64,000 nt of DNA from Burkholderiaceae bacterium. GTDB taxonomy: Bacteria; Pseudomonadota; Gammaproteobacteria; Burkholderiales; Burkholderiaceae_E. Under the pieces are notes generated by a model. That model made no database searches, had not been told where the DNA came from, and worked only from the letters and a program-made list of their open reading frames with translations. Both the position numbers and the translations under genes were made by a program. The DNA lies in contig JAJTYR010000002.1 of the NCBI GenBank assembly GCA_021463505.1, forward strand, positions 1-64,000, written 5' to 3'. Positions 11,532 through 19,706 of this stretch are shown here, in pieces; positions within the stretch are counted from its first letter, which is position 1; the number at the start of each line of letters is the position of its first letter.

Positions 11532-12622
11532 CAGCTCCCCCAGATGACGTTGCGGATCGGCACGATGGTCGTGAAGATCTTGTACCGGTAATGGCGCTCG
11601 TCGGCGCTCAGCGCCCGGGTCGGCGGCGCATCGCCCGGGTCGCCCGCCTCCCAGAACGTCAGGTTCGCCGGGCTGACCAGCTCCTTTTCCATCTGCACGC
11701 TGCGCGCGACCACCGCGATGCGCACCGCACGGATCCGCGACACGTCGGCGGCCGCCGGATTGCTCCAGTTGCCGCAGATGGAACCGGCGGTCGCATTGCA
11801 CCACTGGCTGACCTGCGTGCTGCCGGCTGCGGCGATGCCGTACTGGGCCTGCAGATCGACGATCTGGTCGACCAGCGGCGTGGCGTTCGCGCAGGTGTAG
11901 GGGGCTGCGGTGACCGTCGGATTGACTTCCGTCAGGCGGTCGCAGAGCACCTGATGGCGACCGTGAACGAAATTGCCCATGTTCACGACCAGGTCGCCGA
12001 TTTCGTAGCTGGGCGCCACCGTGAAGACGCCATTCGGATTCGGCGGGTTGTAGGGGTGCTGCCCGGCGTTGTGCTGCAGGTTCCAGCCGTTGCCGGTCTG
12101 CTGGGCGTTCTGCGACATCTGCATCAGCGTGCAGACCTTGCTGCCGCCCTTGCCGGCGACCAGAAAGCGCTGGCTCTGGACGAGGCCGCCGGCGCTGTCC
12201 GCCGTGACGATGGCGGAGGCGTTCGGCATGTTCTTGACGATTGCCGTCGGAACGGCCCCGAAGTCGGCGTCCGAACGCAGGAACTCGATCGCATCCGGGC
12301 CGGCGCCACCATCGAGGATCACGACTGGTCGCAAGGTGCCGCCATCCGACACGGTCGTGCCGTTGTAATAGATGTTGATGCCCAGTGGACACAGCGAACC
12401 GTCGCCGCCGAACAGGCCATACCCGGCCTGCCGGATTTCGCGCTCGATCGAAAACAGGGCGACGGCGCCGTTCACCTGCGCATCGGCGCCGCCGCTGCTG
12501 GTGCGCTTCTGGCCTTCGAACACGGCCATCACCTGCTGGATGACGAGCACCGCGAGCGAGCCGATCACCAGGGCGACCATCAGTTCGACCAGGGTCACGC
12601 CCTGTTGCGCGCCGCGCTTCAT
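11531..12622 (-). CDS. pilW: Type IV pilus minor pilin PilW
   Basis: Minor pilin of 363 residues. The class III prepilin peptide MKRGAQQG is cleaved before VTLVELMVALVIG, with Glu at +5. The rest is a large globular domain with paired cysteines, as in PilW of the fimU/pilVWXY1 cluster. I chose the ATG at 12622, just before the basic leader; an upstream extension to 12685 would bury the prepilin site. pilV ends 13 nt upstream and pilX overlaps its stop. It is probably part of the tip/priming complex with PilV, PilX and PilY1. Confidence 0.9.
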   Translation of the reverse strand: MKRGAQQGVTLVELMVALVIGSLAVLVIQQVMAVFEGQKRTSSGGADAQVNGAVALFSIEREIRQAGYGLFGGDGSLCPLGINIYYNGTTVSDGGTLRPVVILDGGAGPDAIEFLRSDADFGAVPTAIVKNMPNASAIVTADSAGGLVQSQRFLVAGKGGSKVCTLMQMSQNAQQTGNGWNLQHNAGQHPYNPPNPNGVFTVAPSYEIGDLVVNMGNFVHGRHQVLCDRLTEVNPTVTAAPYTCANATPLVDQIVDLQAQYGIAAAGSTQVSQWCNATAGSICGNWSNPAAADVSRIRAVRIAVVARSVQMEKELVSPANLTFWEAGDPGDAPPTRALSADERHYRYKIFTTIVPIRNVIWGS

Positions 12623-12635
12623 ACCGGCTCCGGCC

Positions 12636-13001
12636 TCAGTTGCCGACGTTGACCCAGGCTTCGGCGACGAACTGGTGCTCGGCATCGCCGGGCAGCTGCC
12701 AGCGGATCGTCACCGTTGCCCGATCGCCGTTGATCGCAACCGTGCGCTTGCCGTTCGGCAATTGCGCAACGTCGACATCGGCTTCGGCGTGGGCCGCCAG
12801 GTTGGCCGGATCGCCCCACAGCCGGCCGATCGCCTGGTTGGCCATGAAGCTCGCGTCCGCGCGGTATTTGGCGTCGCTGACGGTCCTCACCGAAACGGCC
12901 TGCATGGCCACCACCGCCAGGATGCCGATCGAGAAGATCAGCACGGCAACCAGGGCCTCGAGCAGGGTGGCGCCCTGCTGTTTGCGCGCGGAAGGGGTCA
13001 T
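12636..13001 (-). CDS. pilV: Type IV pilus minor pilin PilV
   Basis: Minor pilin of 121 residues. The prepilin leader MTPSARKQQG is followed by ATLLEALVAVLIFSIGILAV, with Glu at +5, the signature of PilV. Its ATG overlaps the fimT stop by 4 nt (ATGA). The upstream in-frame Met at 13043 would add residues ahead of the prepilin leader and is rejected. It fits the usual fimT-pilV-pilW-pilX-pilY1 order. Confidence 0.9.
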   Translation of the reverse strand: MTPSARKQQGATLLEALVAVLIFSIGILAVVAMQAVSVRTVSDAKYRADASFMANQAIGRLWGDPANLAAHAEADVDVAQLPNGKRTVAINGDRATVTIRWQLPGDAEHQFVAEAWVNVGN

Positions 13002-13531
13002 GGGCACGTCCTCACGTCGCTGCCCGTGACGTTCGGATCGCACATCACGATCTGTCCGCCCAGGCCGAGCTGAAGGCGCAGGTCACGGCTCCTGTTCGCC
13101 GGGAGCACGCTGGTCGGCAGGTCGAGATCGAGCCGGTCGATCGGGTTGCTGGCGTCGACGTTCGTGGTCCGGCGCCCCAGGCCGTCGAAAGTGACCCGGG
13201 TCGCGCCGTTCGGCGACACCGACACCGTCACGTCGGCAGTGCCTTCGCCCGCGGCCCGCTTCTGGATCTCCTCGCCCGACAGGGCGGTGCGCACGGTCCA
13301 TCCGGTGGCCGGCACGGCGTCGAGGACGAATTCGACCGCGACGTTGCGCCGCACGGCTTCGGCCCGGGCCATCTGCAGGCCGGCGAGCATGCTCTCCGAG
13401 GCCGAGCGGATGCGGCTGTTGGCCAGCCACTCCGTTCCCATCGGCACCGCGAGTTGCAGCATGATGGCCATGACCGTCACCACGATCATCGCCTCGATGA
13501 CCGAGACCCCGCGCTGTCGGTACGACCTCAT
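12998..13531 (-). CDS. fimT: Type IV pilus minor pilin, FimT/FimU (GspH family)
   Basis: Pseudopilin-like minor pilin of 177 residues. The leader MRSYRQRG is cleaved before VSVIEAMIVVTVMAIMLQLA (Glu +5), followed by the GspH/FimT domain: an ASESMLAGLQMARAEAVRR helix, then beta-rich sequence ending in a Cys pair (CDPN...RTCP). The start overlaps the pilE stop by 1 nt and the stop overlaps the pilV start by 4 nt, so it is tightly co-translated. Whether to call it FimT or FimU cannot be settled from sequence alone. Confidence 0.88.
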   Translation of the reverse strand: MRSYRQRGVSVIEAMIVVTVMAIMLQLAVPMGTEWLANSRIRSASESMLAGLQMARAEAVRRNVAVEFVLDAVPATGWTVRTALSGEEIQKRAAGEGTADVTVSVSPNGATRVTFDGLGRRTTNVDASNPIDRLDLDLPTSVLPANRSRDLRLQLGLGGQIVMCDPNVTGSDVRTCP

Positions 13532-13935
13532 CAGCACGCGTCCCCCTTGCGCGCGATCCAGCAGGTCGCGCCGTTGCCCCACGGCGTGCTCGAGGTGCGG
13601 CCGTTGTTCTGGTCGATCGTGTACGAGAAGCCGGCCATGCTGCCGGCACCGGTGGCCGTGATCGTGAAAGTGGTCGCCGTGGTGGCGCAGGCGAGGCCGA
13701 AGTGCTGGCCATTGCCCGGGCAGGCCGCCCCTTCGTAAGTGCGGTTGTCCTGGAACCACTGCTCCATCGCGATGCGGCCCTGGCCGAGCGCGGCGGTGGC
13801 CTCGGGGATGTTGCCGCGCCGCACGTAATCCTGATAGGCGGGCAGCGCCACTGCCGCCAGGATGGCGACGATGGCCACCGCGATCATGACTTCGATCAGC
13901 GTGAAACCGGCGACGGCTGCAGGGCGAACTCGCAT
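13531..13935 (-). CDS. pilE: Type IV pilin PilE (minor or major pilin)
   Basis: Type IVa pilin of 134 residues. The leader MRVRPAAVAG is followed by FTLIEVMIAVAIVAILAAVALPAYQDYVRR, the classic pilin helix with Glu +5. The C-terminus holds a Cys pair (CWIARKGDAC) forming a short disulfide loop. The start at 13935 has a strong SD (GGAGGAAG, 6-7 nt upstream); the longer reading to 14076 lacks any prepilin logic. It is first in the minor-pilin operon, whereas in Pseudomonas pilE comes last. It could be a minor pilin or a small major pilin. Confidence 0.88.
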   Translation of the reverse strand: MRVRPAAVAGFTLIEVMIAVAIVAILAAVALPAYQDYVRRGNIPEATAALGQGRIAMEQWFQDNRTYEGAACPGNGQHFGLACATTATTFTITATGAGSMAGFSYTIDQNNGRTSSTPWGNGATCWIARKGDAC

Positions 13936-14062
13936 GATGGCTTCCTCCCCGAAAAGCGGTGACCGGGGCCAGGCAAAGTGTAGGAAGGCGCCCGTGCGCG
14001 CATATGGGCGGCGCGACGGAAGGCGGCGGGCGGGCGACGAAAGACGCCGCCCGCAGGCAAAC

Positions 14063-14078
14063 GTGAAAAAGGTCACGC
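14063..14078. promoter_or_regulatory. CRP/Vfr-like palindrome upstream of the pilus operon
   Basis: CGTGA-AAAAGG-TCACG has the GTGA-N6-TCAC spacing of CRP/Vfr-family sites. It lies about 130 bp upstream of the pilE start and just after the stop of the neighbouring gene. It could equally be a 3' hairpin for that gene. Tentative. Confidence 0.3.
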
Positions 14079-14095
14079 CGGCGAGCCGACGGCAT

Positions 14096-14845
14096 TCAGC
14101 CGGCGCGCCACTCCAGCAGCCGCCAGCGCACCCGATCCTCGTAGGCGATGACCGGGCGCCGCCCGCCGGGCCAGCGATACTCGCCGGTCCACTCGCGCTG
14201 CACCCAGCGGTTCACCTCGGGCGCGTACCAGATCGTGTCGAAGCGCTGCGGCCATTCGCGCCAGGTGTCCAGGTGGCGAAAATGGATGAGCCGCTCTACG
14301 CGCAGCGCGACAAACTCCCCGGCGGGCACCGCAACCCGCTCCCAGCCGGCCGCGCGCAGCCATTGTCGCCACGGCAGCCGGTCGCTCACCTGCGGCAGCC
14401 GGTACCAGCCTGCGTCGCTGCGCCCGGCACCCGCTTCGAGCCGCTCGGGCAGCAGCGGCATCGGCTGCTCGAAGATCTGCACCGCGTCGTAGGCGGGCTC
14501 GACGATCACGTCCCAGGGTCGCGCCCAGCGCTCCTCACCGGCCGCGGCGCCGCTCGCGTCGGTGAGCGCCACCACGATCGACGCGCCCTCGGGCGTGTCG
14601 CCGCTCGATCCGGACTGCGCCGGCGACCCGGCGCGCAGCACGTCGGCAACGAGCTCGCCGGTCTTCGTCCCCCGGTAGAGATCGATCGTTTCGTAGCGCC
14701 AGCGCTGGCCGACCCGCACCGTCGGGGCCGGGATCGGGCCGGGTGGTGGGGTGACGAACTGCGGCGTGGCGCAGCCGATGGGCAGCAGCCCGGCGGCGGC
14801 GATCAGCAGGCGCCGGCGATGCGGCGATGCAGGCGGGGTGCTCAT
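14096..14845 (-). CDS. Putative exported lipoprotein of unknown function
   Basis: I do not recognise a specific family. The 249-residue product starts MSTPPASPHRRRLLIAAAGLLPIGCATP: three arginines, a hydrophobic core and a Cys at 25 in a weak lipobox, so it may be a lipoprotein, possibly Tat-exported because of the RRR. The mature part is rich in Trp, Arg and Tyr (QRWRYETIDLYRG, WVQREWTGEYRWPGG) and looks beta-rich. I chose the ATG at 14845; longer readings overlap the upstream DUF4870 gene. It ends the block running down from pntAA, 47 nt after the DUF4870 gene. Confidence 0.7.
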   Translation of the reverse strand: MSTPPASPHRRRLLIAAAGLLPIGCATPQFVTPPPGPIPAPTVRVGQRWRYETIDLYRGTKTGELVADVLRAGSPAQSGSSGDTPEGASIVVALTDASGAAAGEERWARPWDVIVEPAYDAVQIFEQPMPLLPERLEAGAGRSDAGWYRLPQVSDRLPWRQWLRAAGWERVAVPAGEFVALRVERLIHFRHLDTWREWPQRFDTIWYAPEVNRWVQREWTGEYRWPGGRRPVIAYEDRVRWRLLEWRAG

Positions 14846-14892
14846 GACGACGGGGTGACAGGCCTGGCGAGCGCGACGCCGGGACGACGCGA

Positions 14893-15240
14893 TTACGGGA
14901 TCGCGCGCCCGTCGTTCAGCCGCAGCCAGCCCTTGATCATCCGGTAGGCGAACCAGACCTGCGCGATCACGAAGAAGGGCACGAAACCGATGGTGAGCAC
15001 GGTGGGTACCAGCAGCAGCACGAACCACAACGCAAACCACCAGAACGAGCGCGTCTGCCAGGCGAAGTGCGACTCGTAGACCGTGCCGCGCGCGTCCCCG
15101 CGCTTGATGTACGCGAGGATCAGGCCGACCACGAAGCCGATGATCGACACCAGTCCGAGCAGGTGCATCGCGTAGCCGAGCATCGCGTACTTGCGCAGCG
15201 ATTCGTGGTCGGCGCTGCGGACCTCGATGACGTCGCCCAT
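14893..15240 (-). CDS. DUF4870-family small membrane protein
   Basis: A 115-residue integral membrane protein with three hydrophobic segments (LLGLVSIIGFVVGLILAYI, FWWFALWFVLLLVPTVL, GFVPFFVIAQVWFAYRM). The ESHFAWQTRSFWW motif and the C-terminal IKGWLRLNDGRAIP are typical of DUF4870/Tic20-like proteins common in Burkholderiales. Function unknown. The ATG at 15240 lies 2 nt after the marC stop, so the two are probably co-translated. Confidence 0.82.
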   Translation of the reverse strand: MGDVIEVRSADHESLRKYAMLGYAMHLLGLVSIIGFVVGLILAYIKRGDARGTVYESHFAWQTRSFWWFALWFVLLLVPTVLTIGFVPFFVIAQVWFAYRMIKGWLRLNDGRAIP

Positions 15241-15242
15241 GT

Positions 15243-15893
15243 TCAGATCCCCGAAACGAAGGTGCGGATGCCCGAGGCAACGAACTGCACGCCGATGCAC
15301 ACCAGCAGGAAGCCCATCAGCCGGGTCATCACCTCGATGCCGTTGGGCCCCAGTCTATGGGAAATCCGCCGTGCGCTGCGCAGCACCAGCCAGGTGAGCA
15401 GACTGGTGCAGGCGATCGCGGCGACGGTGGCGACCCAGGCGACCAGGGTTTCGGCGAGCGGCGTGATCTCGCGAATCTCGGTGGAAATGCCGATGATCAC
15501 CGCGATCGATCCCGGTCCGCTCAGGCCGGGCAGCGCCAGCGGGAAGAACGCGGTGTTGCGTGCCGCGCCGGTGTCGCCGGTGCCGCGCTCGTCGCGCCCG
15601 AACAGCATCCCGTGCCCGAGCAGCGCGACCACCAGCCCGCCGGCGATGCGCAGCGCCCCGTAGGAGATCCCGAAGACGTTCAGGATCAGGCCGCCGGCGA
15701 ACAGACTCACCGTGAGGATCGCGAACACGTAGACGCTTGCGTCGCGGGCCAGTCGCCCGGCGCGGCCTTCGTCGGACTCCGCCGCCAGTGCGTTGAACAG
15801 CGGGATCGCCGACGGCGGATTGATGATCGTGACGAGGCTGAAGAACGAGCCCAGGAAGAAGCTCGCGAACAGCCCCGCCGCCGATCCGGTCAT
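15243..15893 (-). CDS. MarC family (UPF0056) integral membrane protein
   Basis: A 216-residue protein with about six membrane helices. FFSLVTIINPPSAIPLFNAL near the N-terminus and FPLALPGLSGPGSIAVII in the middle are the conserved half-repeats of the MarC/UPF0056 family. The family name reflects proximity to mar genes in enteric bacteria; a role in antibiotic resistance was not upheld and the substrate is unknown. It lies 22 nt after pntB and 2 nt before the DUF4870 gene. Confidence 0.9.
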   Translation of the reverse strand: MTGSAAGLFASFFLGSFFSLVTIINPPSAIPLFNALAAESDEGRAGRLARDASVYVFAILTVSLFAGGLILNVFGISYGALRIAGGLVVALLGHGMLFGRDERGTGDTGAARNTAFFPLALPGLSGPGSIAVIIGISTEIREITPLAETLVAWVATVAAIACTSLLTWLVLRSARRISHRLGPNGIEVMTRLMGFLLVCIGVQFVASGIRTFVSGI

Positions 15894-15915
15894 TCCCGGG
15901 GTCTCCCGGGTGGTC

Positions 15916-17352
15916 CTATTCGACCGCCTTCACCATCTCTTCGACGACCTTCTTGGCGTCGCCGAACACCATCATGGTGCGGTCCATGTAGAACAGCTCG
16001 TTGTCGAGTCCGGCGTAGCCCGAGGCCATCGAGCGCTTGTTCACGATCACCTGGCGCGCCTTGTAGGCTTCCAGGATCGGCATGCCGGCGATCGGCGACT
16101 TCGGGTCTTTCGCGGCCGGGTTGACCACGTCGTTGGCGCCCAGCACCAGCACCACGTCGGTGTCGCCGAACTCGGAGTTGATGTCGTCCATCTCGAACAC
16201 CTGGTCGTAGGGCACCTCGGCCTCGGCGAGCAGCACGTTCATGTGGCCCGGCATGCGCCCGGCCACCGGGTGGATCGCGTATTTCACACTGACGCCGCGC
16301 TCGATCAGCTTGTCGGCGAGTTCCTTCAGCGGGTGCTGTGCGCGCGCCACCGCCAGGCCGTAGCCGGGAACGATGATCACGGTGTCGGCGTTGGTGAGCA
16401 GGAACGCCGCGTCGTCGGGCGAGCCCGACTTCACCGGCCGCTGTTCCTGCGCGCCGCCGGCCGCGGCCGCAGCGGTCTCGCCGCCGAAGCCGCCGAGGAT
16501 CACGTTGAAGAACGACCGGTTCATCGCCTTGCACATGATGTAGGACAGGATCGCGCCGGAGGACCCGACCAGCGACCCGGCGATGATCAGCATGCTGTTG
16601 TTCAGCGAGAAGCCGATGCCGGCGGCCGCCCAGCCCGAGTAGCTGTTCAGCATCGACACCACCACCGGCATGTCGGCGCCGCCGATCGGGATGATGATCA
16701 GCACGCCGAGCACGAACGCGAGGATCGTCATCATCCAGAACGGCGTCCACTGCTGCGTGAGGAAGAACCACAGCCCGAAGCCGAGCATCGCGAGAGCGAG
16801 CACCAGGTTCAGCAGGTGCTGGCCCGCGAACACCACCGGCGCACCCTGGAACAGCCGGAACCTGTACTTGCCCGAGAGCTTGCCGAAGGCGATGACCGAC
16901 CCCGAGAACGTGATCGCGCCGACGAACGTGCCGATGAACAGTTCGAGCCGGTTGCCCATCGGGATCGGCTGGCCGTGCTCGACGATGTTGAACGCCCAGG
17001 GCTCGGCCACCGCGGCGATCGCGATGAACACCGCCGCCAGGCCGATCATCGAGTGCATGAAGGCGACCAGCTCGGGCATTTTCGTCATCTCGACGCGCCG
17101 GGCCATGATCGCGCCGGCGGTGCCGCCCACGGCCACGCCCAGTGCGACCCAGCCCAGGCCGGGCGCGCCCGCGCTGCCGGTGAGCTTCAGGATCAGCGCG
17201 ATCGTGGTGACGACCGCGATCGCCATGCCGACCATGCCGAAGGTGTTGCCGATCCGCGAGGTGGTCGGATGCGACAGGCCCTTGAGCGCCTGGATGAAGA
17301 AGACCGACGCGACCAGGTACAGCAGGACGACGACGTTCAGGCTCAGGCTCAT
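15916..17352 (-). CDS. pntB: NAD(P) transhydrogenase subunit beta
   Basis: Membrane domain plus NADP(H)-binding domain III of proton-translocating transhydrogenase, which uses the proton gradient to reduce NADP+ with NADH. The protein has 478 residues. The first ~270 form multiple membrane helices; the C-terminal part has the NADP-site motifs VIIVPGYGLAVARAQH, HPVAGRMPGHMNVLLAEAEVPYD and VLGANDVVNPAA. Its ATG overlaps the stop of the small membrane gene upstream by 4 nt. The operon is pntAA, pntAB, small ORF, pntB. Confidence 0.96.
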   Translation of the reverse strand: MSLSLNVVVLLYLVASVFFIQALKGLSHPTTSRIGNTFGMVGMAIAVVTTIALILKLTGSAGAPGLGWVALGVAVGGTAGAIMARRVEMTKMPELVAFMHSMIGLAAVFIAIAAVAEPWAFNIVEHGQPIPMGNRLELFIGTFVGAITFSGSVIAFGKLSGKYRFRLFQGAPVVFAGQHLLNLVLALAMLGFGLWFFLTQQWTPFWMMTILAFVLGVLIIIPIGGADMPVVVSMLNSYSGWAAAGIGFSLNNSMLIIAGSLVGSSGAILSYIMCKAMNRSFFNVILGGFGGETAAAAAGGAQEQRPVKSGSPDDAAFLLTNADTVIIVPGYGLAVARAQHPLKELADKLIERGVSVKYAIHPVAGRMPGHMNVLLAEAEVPYDQVFEMDDINSEFGDTDVVLVLGANDVVNPAAKDPKSPIAGMPILEAYKARQVIVNKRSMASGYAGLDNELFYMDRTMMVFGDAKKVVEEMVKAVE

Positions 17353-17600
17353 TTGGCGTCTCCGCGCTCTTCCGTGGCGCCGCCGCTGCGGCCGCCCAGC
17401 TTCGAAAAATCGAGTTCACCCTTGATCCAGCCGCGGTGCCCGGCGAACTTCGCCGCCGGGAACACCGCCAGCGCGGCGAAGATCGCGACGATCAGCGTGC
17501 GGCCGATGCCCGGCTCGGCGAAGCGCTCGGCGACGATCGCGCCGACGCCGATCGCCGCGACCGTGAGAAGCAGCAGGACGATGAAGCCGTTGCGGCTCAC
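17349..17600 (-). CDS. Small two-helix membrane protein inserted in the pnt operon
   Basis: An 83-residue product with two predicted membrane helices (about residues 5-27, FIVLLLLTVAAIGVGAIVAE, and 34-50, LIVAIFAALAVFPAAKF) and a polar tail (DFSKLGGRSGGATEERGDAK). I do not recognise it; it is not a standard transhydrogenase subunit. It overlaps pntAB by 4 nt at its start and pntB by 4 nt at its end (ATGA junctions), so it must be translated with them if at all. Codon use matches the neighbours. It may be an accessory or assembly factor, or a lineage-specific protein. Confidence 0.72.
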   Translation of the reverse strand: MSRNGFIVLLLLTVAAIGVGAIVAERFAEPGIGRTLIVAIFAALAVFPAAKFAGHRGWIKGELDFSKLGGRSGGATEERGDAK

Positions 17601-17914
17601 GATCGCGCCTCCGCCTTCGCCTTCGGCTCCTTCTTCCTGAACATCCCGAGCATGCGGCGGGTGACCAGGAAGCCGCCGAACACGTTGACCGCCGCCAGTG
17701 CCACCGCGGCCACGCCCATGAACTTGCCCAGCGGCGTCTCGGTGAGCGCCGCCGCGAGCATCGCGCCGACGATCACGATCGCCGAGATCGCGTTGGTGAC
17801 CGCCATCAGCGGCGTGTGCAGCGCCGGGGTGACGTTCCAGACCACGTGATAGCCGACGTAGATGGCCAGCACGAAGATGATCAGGTTGATGATGGTCGGT
17901 GAGATCGCTTCCAT
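17597..17914 (-). CDS. pntAB: NAD(P) transhydrogenase subunit alpha, part 2 (membrane)
   Basis: A 105-residue membrane part of a split alpha subunit. Three hydrophobic helices (INLIIFVLAIYVGYHVVW, AISAIVIVGAMLAAAL, VAAVALAAVNVFGGFLV) match the C-terminal membrane domain of E. coli PntA, with the conserved TPLMAVTNAISAI turn. The FRKKEPKAKAEA tail is lineage-specific. It lies 66 nt after pntAA and overlaps the small membrane ORF by 4 nt. Confidence 0.94.
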   Translation of the reverse strand: MEAISPTIINLIIFVLAIYVGYHVVWNVTPALHTPLMAVTNAISAIVIVGAMLAAALTETPLGKFMGVAAVALAAVNVFGGFLVTRRMLGMFRKKEPKAKAEARS

Positions 17915-17980
17915 GTCGCTGCTCCGGCGCCGGGTTCGCCTGCTGATGGGTGAATATCGATGATGGGCCGCGCGCCGCGC

Positions 17981-19096
17981 TCAGGTGCGCAGCAGCTGGC
18001 CGTCACGGCACATCAGGCAGGCCTTGACGATGTCGTCTTCGAGGTCGATCGTGAGCGCGCCGTCCTTGCCGACGATCAGCTTCAGGAAGTCGAGCACGTT
18101 GCGCGCATAGAGCGCCGAGGCGTCGGCGCCCACCTTCGCCGGCAGGTTGGTCTCGCCGACCAGCGTCACGCCGTGCCTGACCACCGTCTTGCCGGCCTCC
18201 GAGAGTGGGCAGTTGCCGCCCTGCTCGACCGCGAGGTCGACGATCACCGAACCCGGCTTCATCGACTTCACCATCGCCTCGGTGACCAGCACCGGCGCAC
18301 GTCGCCCGGGGATCAGTGCGGTGGTGATCACCACGTCGGCCTGGCGGATGCGCTCGGCGACCGCCGCCGCCTGGCGCTTCATCCAGCTCTCGGGCATCGG
18401 CCGCGCGTAGCCGCCCACGCCCTGCGCGATCTCGCGCTCCTCGTCGGTCTCGAACGGCACGTCGATGAACTTCGCGCCCAGCGACTCGATCTGCTCCTTC
18501 ACGGCCGGGCGCACGTCGGAGGCTTCGATGACCGCGCCCAGCCGCTTGGCGGTGGCGATCGCCTGCAGGCCGGCCACGCCGGCCCCGAGGATGACGACGC
18601 GCGCCGCCTTGACCGTGCCGGCCGCGGTCATCAGCATCGGGAAGAAGCGCTGGTAGGCGTTGGCGGCCATCATCACCGCCTTGTAGCCGGCGATGTTGGC
18701 CTGCGAGGACAGCACGTCCATGCTCTGCGCGCGCGTCGTGCGCGGCGCCGCTTCGAGCGCGAACGCGGTGAGCCCGGCGTCGGCGAGGCGCTGCAGGCCC
18801 TCGCGGTCGAACGGGTCGAGCATGCCCACCAGCACCGCGCCGCGGTGCATCGCGCCGAGTTCGGTCGCCGACGGGGCGCGCACCTTCAGCACGGTGTCGG
18901 CGCCCAGCGCGTCGGCGCTGCTGCCGATCGACGCGCCGGCGGCCGTGTAGGCGTCGTCGGTCTGGCTGGCGGTCAGTCCGGCGCCCGTTTCGACGACGAT
19001 CTGGTGCCCGGCCGTCGCGAGCTTCTTGACGGTCTCCGCCGTCGCGGCGACCCGGGTCTCGCCCGGACGGGTCTCCGCAGGTACGCCGATGCGCAT
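17981..19096 (-). CDS. pntAA: NAD(P) transhydrogenase subunit alpha, part 1 (NAD-binding)
   Basis: Soluble NAD(H)-binding domain I of transhydrogenase, 371 residues. It starts MRIGVPAETRPGETRVAAT, the conserved family N-terminus, and carries the Rossmann motif ILGAGVAGLQAIATAKRLGA with EASDVRPAVKEQ and TTALIPGRRAPVLVTEAMV. The ATG at 19096 has GAGG about 8 nt upstream and a TACAAT -10 candidate about 38 nt upstream (19135-19140 complement). It is the first gene of the pnt operon and is divergent from nudJ. Confidence 0.95.
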   Translation of the reverse strand: MRIGVPAETRPGETRVAATAETVKKLATAGHQIVVETGAGLTASQTDDAYTAAGASIGSSADALGADTVLKVRAPSATELGAMHRGAVLVGMLDPFDREGLQRLADAGLTAFALEAAPRTTRAQSMDVLSSQANIAGYKAVMMAANAYQRFFPMLMTAAGTVKAARVVILGAGVAGLQAIATAKRLGAVIEASDVRPAVKEQIESLGAKFIDVPFETDEEREIAQGVGGYARPMPESWMKRQAAAVAERIRQADVVITTALIPGRRAPVLVTEAMVKSMKPGSVIVDLAVEQGGNCPLSEAGKTVVRHGVTLVGETNLPAKVGADASALYARNVLDFLKLIVGKDGALTIDLEDDIVKACLMCRDGQLLRT

Positions 19097-19134
19097 TCGC
19101 CTGTCCTCGTGTCGGAAGGGGTCACGAAGGCGCG

Positions 19135-19140
19135 ATTGTA
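19135..19140 (-). promoter_or_regulatory. Candidate -10 of the pnt operon
   Basis: TACAAT on the minus strand, giving a leader of about 32 nt to the pntAA ATG at 19096. No good -35 is seen, but a pair of 10-bp direct repeats (19141-19150, 19158-19167) sits directly upstream. Confidence 0.45.
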
Positions 19141-19167
19141 CCGACAGCGGAGAGCCGCCGACAGCGG
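19141..19167. repeat. Direct repeat between divergent pntAA and nudJ
   Basis: CCGACAGCGG occurs at 19141-19150 and again at 19158-19167, 17 bp apart, between the candidate -10 of pntAA (19135-19140, minus) and that of nudJ (TATCAT, 19184-19189, plus). This placement would suit an operator, but chance repetition in GC-rich DNA is possible. Confidence 0.4.
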
Positions 19168-19223
19168 CCGACGGCAGCCGGGCTATCATCGCGCAAGCCC
19201 CGAACACGCATGCCTGCCGGTCG

Positions 19224-19706
19224 ATGAGCCCCTGGAAGCCCAATGCCACTGTCGCCGCGGTCGTCGAGCGCGACGGCCGCTTCCTGATGGTCGAGGAGGT
19301 GACACGCGACGGCGTGCGCATCAACCAGCCGGCCGGCCACCTCGAGCCGGGTGAATCGCTGCTGCAGGCGGTGGCCCGCGAGGCGCTCGAGGAGACCGCC
19401 TGGGAGGTCGAGCCACTGGCCGGCGTCGGCATCTACATGGCGCGCTACCGGCACGAGGCCAGCGACACCGACGTGACCTGGCTGCGCTTCGCCTTCGTCT
19501 GCCGTGCCCTGTCGCAGCAGACCGGACGTGCGCTCGACCGCGGCATTGTCCGTGCGCTCTGGCTGGACGCGGCGCAGCTGCGTGTCTGCCGCGACGTGCA
19601 CCGCAGCCCGCTGGTCATGCAGACGATCGACGACTACCTGGCCGGCAAGCGCTTCGCACTCGACCTGATCCAGACCCACCCGAACTGTCTGTACCGCAAT
19701 GAATGA
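19224..19706 (+). CDS. nudJ: NUDIX hydrolase, NudJ-like
   Basis: A 160-residue Nudix pyrophosphatase; NudJ homologues act on HMP-PP and nucleotide di/triphosphates. The Nudix box starts at [20 protein letters not shown]: Gly, the RE pair and the EE pair are present, while the last Gly of the consensus is replaced by Ala. The ATG at 19224 precedes the conserved [12 protein letters not shown]. Its stop overlaps mnmA by 8 nt, the nudJ-mnmA order also seen in E. coli. A TATCAT -10 candidate is at 19184-19189. Confidence 0.9.
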   Translation: MSPWKPNATVAAVVERDGRFLMVEEVTRDGVRINQPAGHLEPGESLLQAVAREALEETAWEVEPLAGVGIYMARYRHEASDTDVTWLRFAFVCRALSQQTGRALDRGIVRALWLDAAQLRVCRDVHRSPLVMQTIDDYLAGKRFALDLIQTHPNCLYRNE

